DNA of 64,000 nucleotides from Syncephalis fuscata (taxonomy: Eukaryota; Zoopagomycota; Zoopagomycetes; Zoopagales; Piptocephalidaceae), in the NCBI GenBank assembly GCA_025786725.1, contig JAHLTZ010000021.1, forward strand, positions 310,001-374,000, written 5' to 3'. This document shows positions 47,212 through 59,528 of the stretch, one piece after another. The notes below the pieces were generated by a model. It was given only the letters and a program-made list of their open reading frames with translations. It searched no databases and had not been told where the DNA came from. Every line of letters starts with the position of its first letter. Position 1 is the first letter of the stretch. A program made the translations under genes and the position numbers.

Positions 47212-48226
47212 CTAATATCTCTCTTCATCAGCATCATTTGGATATAAAAGTTTGTAATAATTTTTTTTAAAACTGTTGTTCAGTGATGGAAGCATATGTT
47301 TTTCTATTTCATTTATCCAACGGGGCGATTCCTTGATATATGTGTTTACAAATCCTTTAATTAACACGACCTTGTGCATTAATGCATATTTTATCTAATA
47401 AAAATAAGTATTATGTTGAGTTAGTTGCTTATTTAACTTACCTGTCATAACCACGCTGTAAGTTAGTCCAATACTTTGCAAGTAGCGTAAGCCTACATTA
47501 ATGCTAGTTAGCTTTTTGGTACAGCATCAAAATACATACCAGCTGCAGTTTGTCTTATAACAAGTTTTGACAAGGCTTTTTTATTTGGCACTCTTCCGAG
47601 AAATATTTTCTTCAAAAACTTTATCAAATGTCTTATCACAGCGATCCAAAGTGACATAGCAGGTGTGGTCTCTTACGGAAAAGTGCATAATCGGCTCAGC
47701 AACGTATGCTTTTCCTGATGTAACTGGTGTTCTTGAAGAAGAGGAAGTAGCTAAATTTGTCGAAGAAGATTGATGATCTATAAAATGCTTTTATTAAAAC
47801 TGGTTAGCTAACTCATACTATAATGTGCATCGTCATTTTCACACGTAACCAGAACATCTTTATTTTTGTATGATCCTTTTCCGTAATGGATTCCATCGCC
47901 AGGTTTCAATAAATCAAAGATTTTGATATTACGCTAAACAAACGGACTTTCGTCGTTCACCGGATAATCAAGAAATGGGATTTCGGCTATTTAGTGTTAA
48001 TAAATCGTTGTAGGTATATATTTAAATAAAACTCGCGAGGACTACTTCTATCTATGTGGCCAGTCAATGCAACAACATCTTGAGCAGCTGAATGCAGCAT
48101 TATTGCAATAGTAGCAAAAGTAGAAATAATTTGAAGTCCAAACACTGCTATGGAATAATATAATCGTCCAATAAAAGCTTGATCTAAGTTTGTATTTATG
48201 AAAAGCAAGAGAAGTGTAGGGAGCAT
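47212..48226 (-). pseudogene. Damaged gene, weakly protein-kinase-like
   Basis: Not firmly recognised. A membrane-like N-terminus (MLPTLLLLFINTNLDQ, then a hydrophobic stretch to about 48110) is followed by segments readable on the minus strand: IKIFDLLKPGDGIHYGKGSY (about 47930), HFSVRDHTCYVTLDRCDKTFD (about 47680), and GLRYLQSIGLTYSVVMT joined by splicing to DKICINAQGRV (about 47500-47375). The last pair recalls kinase subdomains VIb-VII but has no HRD or DFG, so it would be a pseudokinase. A TAG near 47937 (or a 27 nt intron removing it) and frame breaks near 47602 and 47375 interrupt it. It ends NDADEERY at 47212. Treat as tentative. Confidence 0.4.
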
Positions 48227-48737
48227 AGAAAAAACAATTTAGAGACCATCGAACTTTATAGCAAAAGCTATGATGCGTGATATTTTTTATTTTACTAAAT
48301 AGTATAGTGCTGTCATGCTAGAAGATTTGCAAAGAAAATTACAGTACATGGTACTCACGTTTGATATACTTTAATAAGTAGCTGTGTTTATTTTCAAATG
48401 GCTAAATAAACAAAATAAATATCAACTGAGAATTTGATCAAAAATAGCAGGAAAAAACTACATTATGCTATTTGCATTTATTTAATTCCAGAATTAGCAT
48501 TACTATATATAATAGAAGCAATTTACGTTTTCCGTGGCAACTACTTAGATTAGCAATACATCATTTATTTTTTTCTAATCTCATTGTCATCCGATTTTCA
48601 ATAAATTTGTATATATTTATAGAATCTTTGTTAAGTTCAGTATCAATCTAGTAAATTGGAATAACATTAGACCAATAAGCATTGTAACCAAATAGATATA
48701 AAGATTTATCCAACAATCAAACAACATTTAAACCATA
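48227..48737. other. Intergenic, 3' of epsin
   Basis: AT-rich DNA between the epsin stop and the start of the damaged gene. No gene or repeat seen. Confidence 0.5.
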
Positions 48738-50441
48738 CTAAATTAAAGAGTCCCATCCTTGCATAGTTGATGGAAAACTAGTATTTCCAGTATTCGAAGT
48801 AGCTACACCCGTATTTCCTAATTGTCCGGTCATTTGTCCTAATGATGCCTGAGGCTTTTGCTGTGCCAACGATGCCAATGAAGGACCAGTTGAAGTGGTC
48901 TTTTTTGTAGTTGCACCAAGCGAATCAAGTGACACAAGTGTTGAATTGGGCGACCAAAGATCGTCCAGACTTAAACCGCCTCCGCTCTTTTTCGACGTCT
49001 TATCATCCATTAATAAACGTTGTGCTATTTACTTACTTGATCTACCTACCTCTTGGCTTGATGGAGGATTGCTTGCTGTAAATGGTGTGGAGACCATTGG
49101 ACTTATACTGCTTGTATTGCCAATGCTTAAATTGCCAAAATCCGATAATAGCGGTGCTGCATTATTACTACTGGTAGTGGGTGCAATAGATGCAAATGGA
49201 TCAAACGAACCAAATACATCATTATCATTATTGTTATTATTACCAAAAGTATTTGGTGTAGCAGTTTGAAAGTCCGTAAATTCATCTATCATATACAATC
49301 TAGTTCGTAAATATTATAATTTGACACAATGAACTTACCATCATCAGCACCAGCACTAGATTGAAAATTGCCCCAATCATCATCGTCACCATTCTGGTTA
49401 TTAACGACCAAGTTAGTAGCAGTAGTCGTCGTTGTCGTGGGTGTTGGTTCAGCATCAAAATCAAGTAGCAAATCTATACCTGCTCCATTAGAAGGAGCAC
49501 TAGATGTGTTTGCTTTTGTCTCTTTTTGTTTATCCACTGTAGTTTTTTTACTAGGTGAGTTCTTAGCTGCACGAGCCGTTGCTGCTGCTCCGGCTGCTAC
49601 TGCTGCTGCCGATGGTGTTGATGTACTAGCAGTATCACTTGAATCACGTTGTCCATCACGCGATGCAAAATATGATTCACTGCTAAAACCTTGATAACGT
49701 GAACTGGAACTACTGGCCATCCCACCACTAGAGAATGACGATGAGGATACACCGCGGTATTTGGCCCGATTGGCCTTTGCTTTGGTTCGTTCATCACGAA
49801 TCATATCTTCATCCATAAGCAATTTTACCAATTCTTTGGCCCGATTACGCACTAAAACACAACTAATAAGTCACTATCCATATTAATTACTGTTTACTTA
49901 CCATTAATACCCTGATCTTTGCCATCATCATCAATATAATTAAAGCTACGCATAGATTTCAACAGCGATAATCGACCCCGACAGTCATCAATGACCCGTT
50001 CGGCACCGTTTTTAACCAGAAATTCAATCAAAACTAAACTCTGTAGCCATACAAGTTATAATGGCAACTTTTATATAAATGTGCTTCATTACCTTATAGA
50101 TTTGCCGCCATTCATGTGGCTCCTTTTCTCGAAAGCGTCTATAAATAAACGGCATAACTTCGTTAAACTGCTGACTGTTTTCGTATTAGTAGCATTTCTT
50201 AGCAATACATATTAACCTACTAATTGTAAGTGCCTTGGGCAATCTCTTGCATCAATGTACTAGATGCGCCCCACGGGTCGTTGTTGGTTGCCTCGCGAAC
50301 CTTGGCCTCCATCTCGGTCAGGTTAAGCACGGCATTCTTACTGGATAGCCGATGACGGCAGCAGTTAGAAGATAGCTATGGTGTAGATAGAAGACCAACT
50401 TACACCTTGTTGAACATATCCTTTACCTCCCAAAGCGACAT
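48738..50441 (-). CDS. Epsin-like ENTH-domain endocytic adaptor
   Basis: Epsins bind PI(4,5)P2 through the ENTH domain, bend membranes and recruit clathrin, AP-2 and ubiquitinated cargo. The start MSLWEVKDMFNK at 50441 is followed by the ENTH domain over several small exons: KNAVLNLTEMEAKVREATNNDPWGASSTLM, QFNEVMPFIYRRFREKEPHEWRQIYK, SLVLIEFLVKNGAERVIDDCR and VRNRAKELVKLLMDEDMIRDERTKAK. The C-terminal half is low complexity (Ser, Thr, Ala, Asn) with a DPF in GSFDPFASIAPT, a possible AP-2 appendage motif. I did not find a clear UIM. It ends GWDSLI. AP-2 mu is encoded in the same window but not nearby. Confidence 0.9.
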
Positions 50442-51176
50442 GGTGAATTAAGCGATGGTAAACTTGCCAATAAGAAGTAGACGGCAAATAAGATGTAAAG
50501 CAAAGTACCAAATATATATAAATGGTAGATTGGTAAACAAAGGCTATAACCAAAGAAATAGCAGTGAAAGAGTTACGCGTCGGTGATATCAAGGGATTGT
50601 TAATTCAAATGATGCCTGTCTATATTTGTTAGTTTGACTTCATACTACACTCCTTTTATGGGGAATTCACTTTTATTGTATTAATATACAGCTTCTACTA
50701 ATCAAAAGATATTAATAAAAGTTGTTTATTATTAACTGTATTTATTGTATCATTATATCATTATATCACTATATTATCCTTTTAATTAGCATATATATAT
50801 TTAATAAAAACAAATAAAATAATACTCTTATTAAAGACCATTATATTAATATTAATAATAAAGATAATGATGACGATTATTACACTTGTCTCTACCCAAT
50901 TCACAGAACACTGCCATGCCATAACCGTATCTACTTTGGTTCCATCTCGTATTTCTCCTGGATACTTCTACTGTCAACCGTCTCACTATCCGTACTCTAC
51001 TACATCCGACCTTCTTCTTTCTTTAACAACATCATTTCTCTTTATAACTAGGCGTCAATTGTTTATTTTGTATTAGTTGTGGTGAATTCACGTTCAACGG
51101 CCATTATAGCGTCCGTGTAGTTGTTATTAGTGCGACAGTGACCTATTCGTGTCTAGCACGGTTAGAATGACGCTTT
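50442..51176. promoter_or_regulatory. Divergent upstream region of epsin and Rav1
   Basis: 735 bp between two divergent starts; AT-rich in the middle (50700-50870). Contains the promoters of both genes by position. No specific element recognised. Confidence 0.45.
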
Positions 51177-54100
51177 TCTCTCTAACGTCTGATAAAAAGC
51201 GTTTGGCAGCGGCAGGACAGGAAAGCCGATTACCGTCAATCAGTCCTGGTGCTGCTAATCCTTTTACAGGGTGTTTTGACGAAGCAGTATGGCGCGATAA
51301 ACGCTATCTTGTAAGAATAGAATAGCTAATTACTTTAAACTATAGCTAGGCTAATTAAATGACGGATATTGTGCCATTTAGGTGTGGGGCTGCGGCACAG
51401 GCATCGTGGTTTATTGTGATAATAGCTATAGTTACGAGGATGTATCACGGCGTCCATTTGCTAAACGATTGGAGATTCGTGCCGTATCAATGTCATCACA
51501 AATGGGACTTGTAAGTTAGGAGAGTTTATCGTATTTAACAGTATTAAATCAATCGTTAGATTGCTTCGTGTGATTCTGAACAATTACGTATTCATCAATC
51601 CACGGGTGAAGATGTAATGTGTATAATAGTTGATATGTAAATGTATTTAACAAATTAAATACTATGATGATGATGGCTATAGGATACAGAATGGCCAGTA
51701 GTATTGCATGAATTACAACCAACACTAAATTGTATAGCTTGGAGTCATCAAGGTAATAAATAATATTCTACACCTATAAATACATTCTAAGTCATTATGG
51801 AATAGGAACACTTATCACTGCCGGTGATGGTATAACTATATGGAGTGTTGCAGTATCAGAGGAGAATGGCACTATTGAATTAAATACAGTGTGGAAAACA
51901 ACGTGGTACGTATTGCATTGATTAAATTAAATGATTTTAAACATAAAATAGTTTGGGCACACCAATCGCTGCCATTATAGCTACAGAGTATAGCACTATG
52001 TTTGCTACACTAGGTGCAGTAAGTGGACGAATACTGATTGGGCTACAACTAATCAATTAAATTAGAAAAGTCGATTAGTTAAAGTATGGCATGGAAATAC
52101 AGACCGAGTGGACTATCAGTATTCATATCTATCACATCCTCGTTCAGTTATCAATGCTATTTGGAGAGATCGAAATATTCCAAGGTAGCTTCATATAAAT
52201 GCTAGTAATGGATAATCGCTTACACCGATTGATATAGCTTAGTAACACTATGTACAGATGGATTCTCGCGGGTCTGGACTGCCCAGGCACCTGATGCCTT
52301 CTACATCACTAATGTGGTCGATGTTAGTGGTACAGGTGTTTGGCCAATGGTGCCACCCAATGCTGGTCGGCGGATTGTCAGCTGGTCTGATTGTTCTGAG
52401 GGTCAATCTTTGGCATTAGTAAGTATAAGCGTTAACGGTGCGATGTCTATTAATTCAATTATATAGGATAATGACCATAGTAGTGATTCATCTTCACATC
52501 GTGATATGTTGGTCGATGCCATTCTACTTGAATACACCGATGCTTCCGAACTAATTGCTTGGGCTATGCTGGTTAGTAGTATGCTAGTACTGGTTATTCA
52601 AATGATTGATGTGTCAATATGCTACAGTACGATGATGATGGTAGTGCATCGCTGCAGTCAGCTCCACTAATGATTGGAAAGATTCAGCTTGAAGGTCAAT
52701 TAAAGTCGCTTGATTCTTGTGTTATTCAATCGGCCAATAATCATAGTGGTATGTATGGATTAAGTCAGATAGTTTATTGGTTAATCTGGGATGGTAGATA
52801 TTGGTCTATCATTAATGACACCGGCCGGCGATATTTATCATATTTCATTTGGTAAACTAAACTGTCCTGAGCCATCACTGGTCAGTGTGGCATCTGGTAA
52901 TCGACGAACTGTAGTTGAGATTGCTATACAACCACCGTATATTGCAACTCGGACACAAGATGATTCAATAACTTGTTTCTTAGTAAAGGTACAGTATATA
53001 GATGCTAGATGTACTGCTATATACTAATATAGTTGTTATTAGCCTGGTCAGACAATGTTGGAACCAGTATGGCAAGCATCTAATGTTTCGCATTTTAGTT
53101 GGGTCCAAGGCAGTAAGTTATTATTTATACAAACCATTCTAGTCATTTATACTTGTTTTTACATAGGCGATGTTCTACTAAGTGTTGAAAAAGATGCTGT
53201 ATTGGCCTATGCACTTGATAGTGGCCACATTACACGCACTCATGTTACACTACCCAAACTACTATCATCTATCACTTTAGTAAAAAGTGTACTGTTATCT
53301 AAGAATGTTTCCAATACATCGACTATGACCGCCGAAACTTGGGCACTTGCATTAACGGGAAGATTCATGTCAGCCTGTGTTATTCTAAACAGAGGCAAGT
53401 ATAATGATATACCATTATATTTAACTAATAGTAGTACTAGATGGTATTGCCATTGCTACACAGGCCACATTTGAGTTTCCAGATGCTTTGGCAGTTGCTG
53501 TTTCACGAGATCAACTTAATATTAAATGTACTGCTCAGGCATACTGTGTTGTTGCTTGTAAAAATGGATCAATTTTGGTTTCTTTGATTGATGAGCAGGG
53601 TCAACAAACATCTCTGGGCCAATTTAATGTTACTTTATTATCCAAGGCACAGAATGTACATATATCTATTAATCATGATGGCACAGTTGCTTTAGGTAAA
53701 TATTATATTGGTTATGGTTATGTTTTAATAATTAATGTTAATAATGGTATTATTGCATAGCCTATATTATTGATGGACAAGCAACAGTAGAGATTTGGTC
53801 GTTAAATAAATTATCAAAACAATGGGTCCAAGGCTATTGCTACACAATCAGGTAAGCTACACTATGTACTAATAAAGCTATCTAAAGCATGATTTATAGA
53901 AAAGAAAGTCCTTTATTAAATTTAATGTGGCAACAACAAGAAGCAACATCAACAGATCTACTTATTCTATCAACATGTTCAGGACTGAATCTAGTGGCAC
54001 GTGTACGCTCTATCGATTCAGCCTATGCACATGAATGGAGATTAATTGGATCAATTCCTATGTAAGTAGATGAACAATAGAACCGATATACACTGGTTCT

Positions 54101-56108
54101 AATGATTTAATAGGGCACAGCAATGTAGTGCTCAATTCTATGGAGCCGATATGGTATTAGTTAAAGCAGAGTCTTGTCGTATTATTACCGTAATGAATAT
54201 TTGGTCTGAAATACATTGGGGTAAGCAATTGATATTTCGTACTAAATAGCCATTGATTGACTTTTATTAGAATTTGCCTATTCATCTCAACAGCGCTCAC
54301 TTGCCCAAATATTAACTATTTTAAAGGCAGAAATGCCTCTTTATCATCCAGAATTACTTGGTTTTATGGCACGACAAGGTATAGTAATGGCTATTATTAC
54401 CATTACCATTTCTATCAATGAATGACTAATACATGTATAATAGCCGATTTTGAACGGACCAGGATAGCATTACATATATTGGAGGAGATGGTACATAACG
54501 GCGATAAATACGACGAGTATTTAGCTTCAAATAATAAGGTTAGTTAATTGTTTACTGTAGATACTTAATGTTTAATAAGTAAACTACAGATTCTACAATG
54601 TTTAAGACCAGTCTATAATCTTTCCGAGTATGTACATTATAGATAGAGATGATTGGTTTGCTAATATAGTATTATTATTATTATTATTATTATAGTACAC
54701 TACCCATTGCTAAAAGTGCAGCCGAATATTTAGCCAATGATTTGGGACAATTTGAATTACCGGGTATCACCGTACAAGAACGACAAGATCTTTGTACATT
54801 GATTAAAGTTATGGCTGAGGTAATAATAATAATAATACATTTTAACAATTTGATATTAATAGAATATCTAATTAGATTATAGATTGGTTACGTAGTCTAG
54901 ATGCCATAGGTGCCCGCTTTGCTTTAGCCGTTCGACTTGCTACTATTGGCAATAATAATAATAATGGGAAATCATCATCTAAACCATTAAAATTGGGCTA
55001 TCGAGAATTAAGTTGGGCCTATTATAGTTTGGGACAGGTAATATTCTTTATCATAACTATAATAATCAAATACACTAATTTAATTTGTTATTAGGACTCG
55101 TTATTCTCATTTTGCCAGTCACATTGTAGTTTAACTATGGATTGGCCAACCGTAGCAGCACTTGGTATACCAATGTGGCTTAAAGATACAAATACACTGG
55201 TAGGTGGAGCATTTAACAAATATCAGTATATTAATTGTATGTTTAGAAAGGTTTATTGCTTAAAATGGCTCGTGATCGATTTACTGTAAGCAAGGATCCA
55301 ATGAGTGCATCATTATTCTTTTTAGCGTTACGTAAAAAAACGCTTTTACTTGGTCTTTGGCGTACGGCCAGTTTCCATCCAGAACAATCGAAAATGCTTA
55401 AATTCTTGAGCCAAGATTTTGATGATTCTCGTAAACAAAGTGCAGCACTTAAAAATGCCTTTGCTTTACTGGGCAAACAACGTTATGGTAGATATATATA
55501 ACTATGTGTGCATAAACCATTCTAATTACTGGATTATCATTTAGAATTGGCCGCTTCTTTCTTTTTGCTAGCTAATCGCTTAAAGGATGCAGTCAATGTG
55601 TGTCTTAAGCATTTGAAAGATATTCAATTGGCCATTTGTATATGCCGTGTTTATGAAGGTAAACTATTATACTATTAGACTATTATACTATTAGTTATCA
55701 AGTCTATTATGAAATTAATAATATTATATAGGCGATGATAGTCCATCACTACGGGATTTATATACAACACTAACCAATTTGTCTTCAATCGAATTGCAAC
55801 AAATATTACCACAAGAAAATATTGTCTGGTTAAAATCAGTCATTGCTTTTGCCGCAGATGATCGTATTCAAGCAATGAACATTCTAGTAGTAAGTAGCTA
55901 TTTATAATACTGTTATTCACCATTATTAACATTATATTTGATATAGAATGATATTCTGGAAAATGGTGACCTTGCTGATCCTAGTATTTATCCGGTGATT
56001 GAACACTTGCGTATCACTCATCGCTTACCATTACCTGATGATGTACAGCTACAATTGCAGTCGTGGTATCTTGCTATGGAACGCAGTGCTTATAACAGTT
56101 TGTTTTAA
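51177..56108 (+). CDS. RAV1: Rav1/DMXL-like subunit of the RAVE V-ATPase assembly complex
   Basis: Rav1 (rabconnectin-3 in animals) helps reassemble V-ATPase V1 and Vo sectors. Twenty or more small exons. The N-terminal half is WD-repeat-like (VWGCGTGIVVY, TLNCIAWSHQGTLITAGDGITIWSV, RLVKVWHGNTD, LVTLCTDGFSRVWT). The C-terminal part carries the conserved Rav1 domain: ARDRFTVSKDPMSASLFFLALRKKTLLLGLWRT, ALKNAFALLGKQR, ELAASFFLLANRLKDAVNVCLKHLKDIQLAICICRVYEG. The start MTLFSLTSDKKRLAAAG is the first ATG in frame; the protein ends ERSAYNSLF. A (TTA)n tract lies in an intron at 54670-54694. I saw no clear frame break. Confidence 0.88.
54670..54694. repeat. ATT/TTA trinucleotide tract in a RAV1 intron
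   Basis: About eight TTA units just before an exon of RAV1. Confidence 0.85.
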
Positions 56109-56119
56109 AATTATTCTAT

Positions 56120-56143
56120 CACACACACACACACACACACACA
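56120..56143. repeat. CA dinucleotide microsatellite
   Basis: About twelve CA units in the short intergenic DNA between the RAV1 and MIC60 stops, which face each other. Confidence 0.9.
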
Positions 56144-56249
56144 AATACACACAATTCGAATCAAATATTACGTGTTTAAATCAAGTCAACAAACGATCAA
56201 TCGCGCTGCCATTCCCACCACAACCATAACAATTTTCACTATAGACGCT

Positions 56250-57909
56250 TTAACTAAGCTGTAACGCGGCCAAATATGCTTGTGTTTCAATGACCTGCAA
56301 ATAATTAGTTTATGTATTAAATGATGATTATTCCCATTAAACTTTTCAACCATTAATTAATTAACGATTAGCTTACCTCAAGTGCTTGAAGTAGTTCCAA
56401 TCTTTGACGTGCTGCTTTAATCCAGTCGCGTGCTAGATTCTTTGGCCAGCCTTGTAATTGATTGATTTCACGTGTCGCGTTATCGAGATCATTTTTGGCG
56501 AGTAAATAGTCGGTACGGGCAATTACGGCCTCGACATCAGTACCAGGGACGTAGCCTTGTTTTTTAACCAATAGTTTGGACATAGTAGCCGACACGGCAT
56601 GGCTCACTAGACCGCCATCTTCAGGGACCATGGCAGCACGACGTACCTGCTCTTTAACTACGGCAAATCGATCGGTAAGTTCTAGTGGTGTATCGACACC
56701 GCGATAAGCCGTCTCCTCAGTAATGGTCGCCACTACCGATTCGAGAATAGGGAAATGCGGGGCCAATTGGCGTAGTGCATCGAGTTCATTGGCAAATCCA
56801 GTTCGTTGGTTGGATTCAAGTGCACGACGCAATGCACCAGCAATGATTTGCAATCGGTTGTTTAAGGCACATTGATCAATAACCGTTGAATTCTCTTTGC
56901 ATATAATTTCGAGTTGTTTCAGCGATTCGGCAACTTGATCTAGATTTGCCAGACGGCCAACACGCTCCTCGTCTACGCTTAGACGTAGATCACGTTGCCA
57001 GCGGCGTTGTAGATCCTCTCGTAGCAACTGCATACGTCGTAGAATTTCTTCACGATAGCGTACAATCAGCGCACGTCGTTCATCCTGCCAATGGGCTGCC
57101 AATTCTTCTTTTTGTTTATCTAATGCCACATTCTGTTCATCCTTTAATAACTGGACTGTTTGTTGTAATACTGCATCTCTTTCCTCAAGCGATTTACGAA
57201 GTGTACCAACATCGCCTGATGACCAATTACACATAACACGGTCTGTTTGATCTAATACACGAACTACTTGGTTTAAAATAGCCTGTGTATCATCTGTAAT
57301 TAGTGTATGATCCAGACTATCAATTAAACTATCAATAGTAGTGAATAGTTTGACGAGTGTTGGATCGGTAGACGTTGGCTGTGACAATTTGTGCAGTTTA
57401 GTTTTTGGTGCTTTGGCTTCGTAGTAGTAGTAGTAGTAGTAGTGGCAACTACCGGTACTGCGGTAGTAGTTGGCTCAGCTGAAGCCGTCTCAGTCACTGC
57501 TTCTTTACTTGATACCTGCTGCACAAGTGCATCGACGCCCATCTTCATATGACGTCCAACTAACTTGGCCTTTTCGGCTGTGGTGTCCACTGCATCAACC
57601 AGATCATCGCCACTATCTAAATTTTTTGATACATATTGACGGACGTTGTCGTTGGTATGTCCAATGTAGACTAGGCCTGCACCCACGAGTGTGGTATATA
57701 GTAGAAACTTGGGCAAGCGGCGCTTTGGTTTAGGCGTTGGCTTTGGTGGTGTTGGCGTAGGATTTGCCGTAGAGGCTGAGACACTTCGACGCTATTGACG
57801 TTCAATTATAAGCAACATAGATTGTATACAGGCTAGATCAGGCCATTTTACTTACTGGCTGCAATAAAACGCGCCGAGAAACACGTGTTGCAGCGGTACG
57901 TGCAAACAT
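56250..57909 (-). CDS. MIC60: MICOS subunit MIC60 (mitofilin), one-base frame break
   Basis: MIC60 shapes cristae junctions in the mitochondrial inner membrane. Three exons: 57909-57856, 57791-56377, 56294-56250. The N-terminal presequence MFARTAATRVSRRVLLQP is arginine-rich; one membrane segment follows (FLLYTTLVGAGLVYIG). A Thr-rich linker, a long coiled coil (about 57240-56900) and the C-terminal mitofilin signature (VKKQGYVPGTDVEAVIARTDYLLAKNDLDNATREINQLQGW..LARDWIKAARQRLE) are present, ending VIETQAYLAALQLS. Exons total 1514 nt. The frame breaks near 57405-57420, where one base seems missing just after the Thr run; one more base gives 504 residues. Probably an assembly error near the TAG repeat. 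Confidence 0.92.
57421..57443. repeat. TAG/ACT trinucleotide tract coding poly-Thr
   Basis: About eight units inside MIC60; the frame break of that gene lies just beside it. Confidence 0.9.
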
Positions 57910-58338
57910 GATCAACACCAGTAAGCCAGTAAAGTAGCGATTAAACAAAGTAGTCGGCTATGGTGGGTGTGCCGGCACAAGAGATTCAGCTTTCTCTTAG
58001 CAGCAGGCAAATAATCGCCAAAGGACACCACGAAGAAGAAAGAGAGAGGAACGAATTATATCTCGGATGTGTTGTTAACAACGACATTTAATCCAGTTTA
58101 AATTTCAATTAGAGATAAACACCAAGCCATTTAAAATACCAGTATGAATCGATATCAGTAAATACTTAATTGTCAATAAATATACGCAGTTATTTAGAAT
58201 ATTATCGTCTAATTAATATATGGAATGGCGTGGTTTTTGGCGTGATATTTAGTGTAGATACGGAAATTTTATATATTTTAACACTTTCTTTTATTTTGCA
58301 GTCATCTGAGAAAAAGACTTTTGCTAATTGCTTACAAC
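57910..58338. promoter_or_regulatory. Divergent upstream region of MIC60 and BOL2
   Basis: 429 bp between divergent starts of two mitochondria or iron related genes. A short purine tract (about 58040-58055) is present. Otherwise AT-rich with nothing recognised. Confidence 0.45.
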
Positions 58339-58810
58339 ATGGCGTCTGAGGATAGTCTCAAAGAGATATTTACAGATAAATTAAACGCTGTACATGTTGT
58401 AAGTAGTAGCGATATTGATATTAATAAAGAATAAATTATTTAAACTGATACAATTATTATGTCAGGAAATACAGGATGTGTCTGGTAAGTAGTCGTTGAC
58501 CAAAGTAGCTACATATCAATGTGTTTCTATGTTAGGTGGATGTGGCCAAAGCTTTGAAGCCATTATCGTATCAGATCAGTTTGCTGGCAAGTCGTTATTG
58601 CAGCGACATCGGTAAGTTTCAATATTTCAGCCATCAATTACTTATCATTGCACACAGTCTGGTTAATTCTGTAGCCAAAGATACAATCAGTCAATTACAC
58701 GCCTTTTCACAGGTAAGTGTGCTTATTGCTTAATCAATTTGTTATTAATTCATTAATAGAAAACGTATACCTTGGACGAATGGACCAAACATCAAGCCAC
58801 AACCAACTAA
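58339..58810 (+). CDS. BolA-family protein, Fra2/Bol2-like
   Basis: BolA proteins pair with monothiol glutaredoxins in iron-sulfur trafficking; Fra2/Bol2 is the cytosolic fungal iron-sensing partner. Five small exons (58339-58398, 58466-58484, 58536-58611, 58658-58712, 58760-58810) give 86 residues. Motifs: [31 protein letters not shown] (with the conserved histidine), [16 protein letters not shown]. The cysteine in SGGCGQ is the usual cluster ligand position. There is no presequence, supporting the cytosolic type. One exon is only 19 nt, so the gene was not visible as a single frame. Firm family call. Confidence 0.9.
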
Positions 58811-59037
58811 TTCAATAAAGCATTTGTGTAGCTTGACTTGCCAACTGGTGTAATTAAATGGCACAGGGGTATAGCCCCAGTTACCCATGTCCATATTTGG
58901 ATGATGACGTTTCCATTGCCTTCCATAAAGCACTTGACAGTAAAGAAATTTACGGGCCCTTATAAAGTAGCAACTGCGCTACTACGCCAGTTAAACAGTA
59001 CAACGCTTTTTGTTTCTATTTGCTTAGTTATTTCATC

Positions 59038-59528
59038 ATGGCCAACCCAAAGGTTTACTTCGATATCACCAAAATGATGCACCACTCGGTCGCATCGTCA
59101 TGGAACTCCGTGCTGATGTTGTCCCAAAGACCGCAGAAAACTTCCGTCAATTGTGCACTGGTGAAGCTGGCTTCGGATACAAAGGATGTGCTTTCCATCG
59201 TATTATTCCAGCTTTATGCTTCAGGGTGGTGATTTCACCAGTGGTGATGGCAAGGTGGCAAATCCATTTATGGTGCAAAATTTGCCGACGAAGACTTCAC
59301 TCTTAAGCACACCGGTCCAGGTATTCTTTCCATGGCCAATGCTGGTCCAAACACCAACGGTTCTCAGTTCTTCATCTGTACTGAGCCAACTCCATGGCTT
59401 GATGGCAAACACGTCGTGTTTGGTAAAGTAGTTGAAGGCATGGATGTTGTAACGAAGGCCGAAGCCTGTGGCTCAAAGACGGTACAGTCAGCGGCACGAT
59501 CGTCATTGCCGACTGTGGCCAGCTTTAA
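59038..59528 (+). CDS. Cyclophilin A-type peptidyl-prolyl isomerase, four frame breaks
   Basis: Cyclophilins catalyse cis-trans isomerisation of proline peptide bonds. Starting [11 protein letters not shown] at 59038, the family motifs appear in order but in changing frames: [105 protein letters not shown] and IVIADCGQL. Frame changes fall near 59073, 59210, 59253 and 59476, each explained by one missing base, mostly in A or G runs. With four more bases the gene is 495 nt (164 residues), the normal length. Catalytic residues corresponding to Arg55, Phe60, Gln63, Phe113 and His126 are all visible. Likely an intact gene with assembly errors. Confidence 0.88.

Noticed and set aside
50867..51076. 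Forward ORF of 69 codons upstream of RAV1
   Set aside because: No conserved features, lies in the divergent promoter region; likely chance.
59038..59528. Cyclophilin as a pseudogene
   Set aside because: All catalytic and structural residues are present and four one-base gaps explain every frame change; more likely sequence error.
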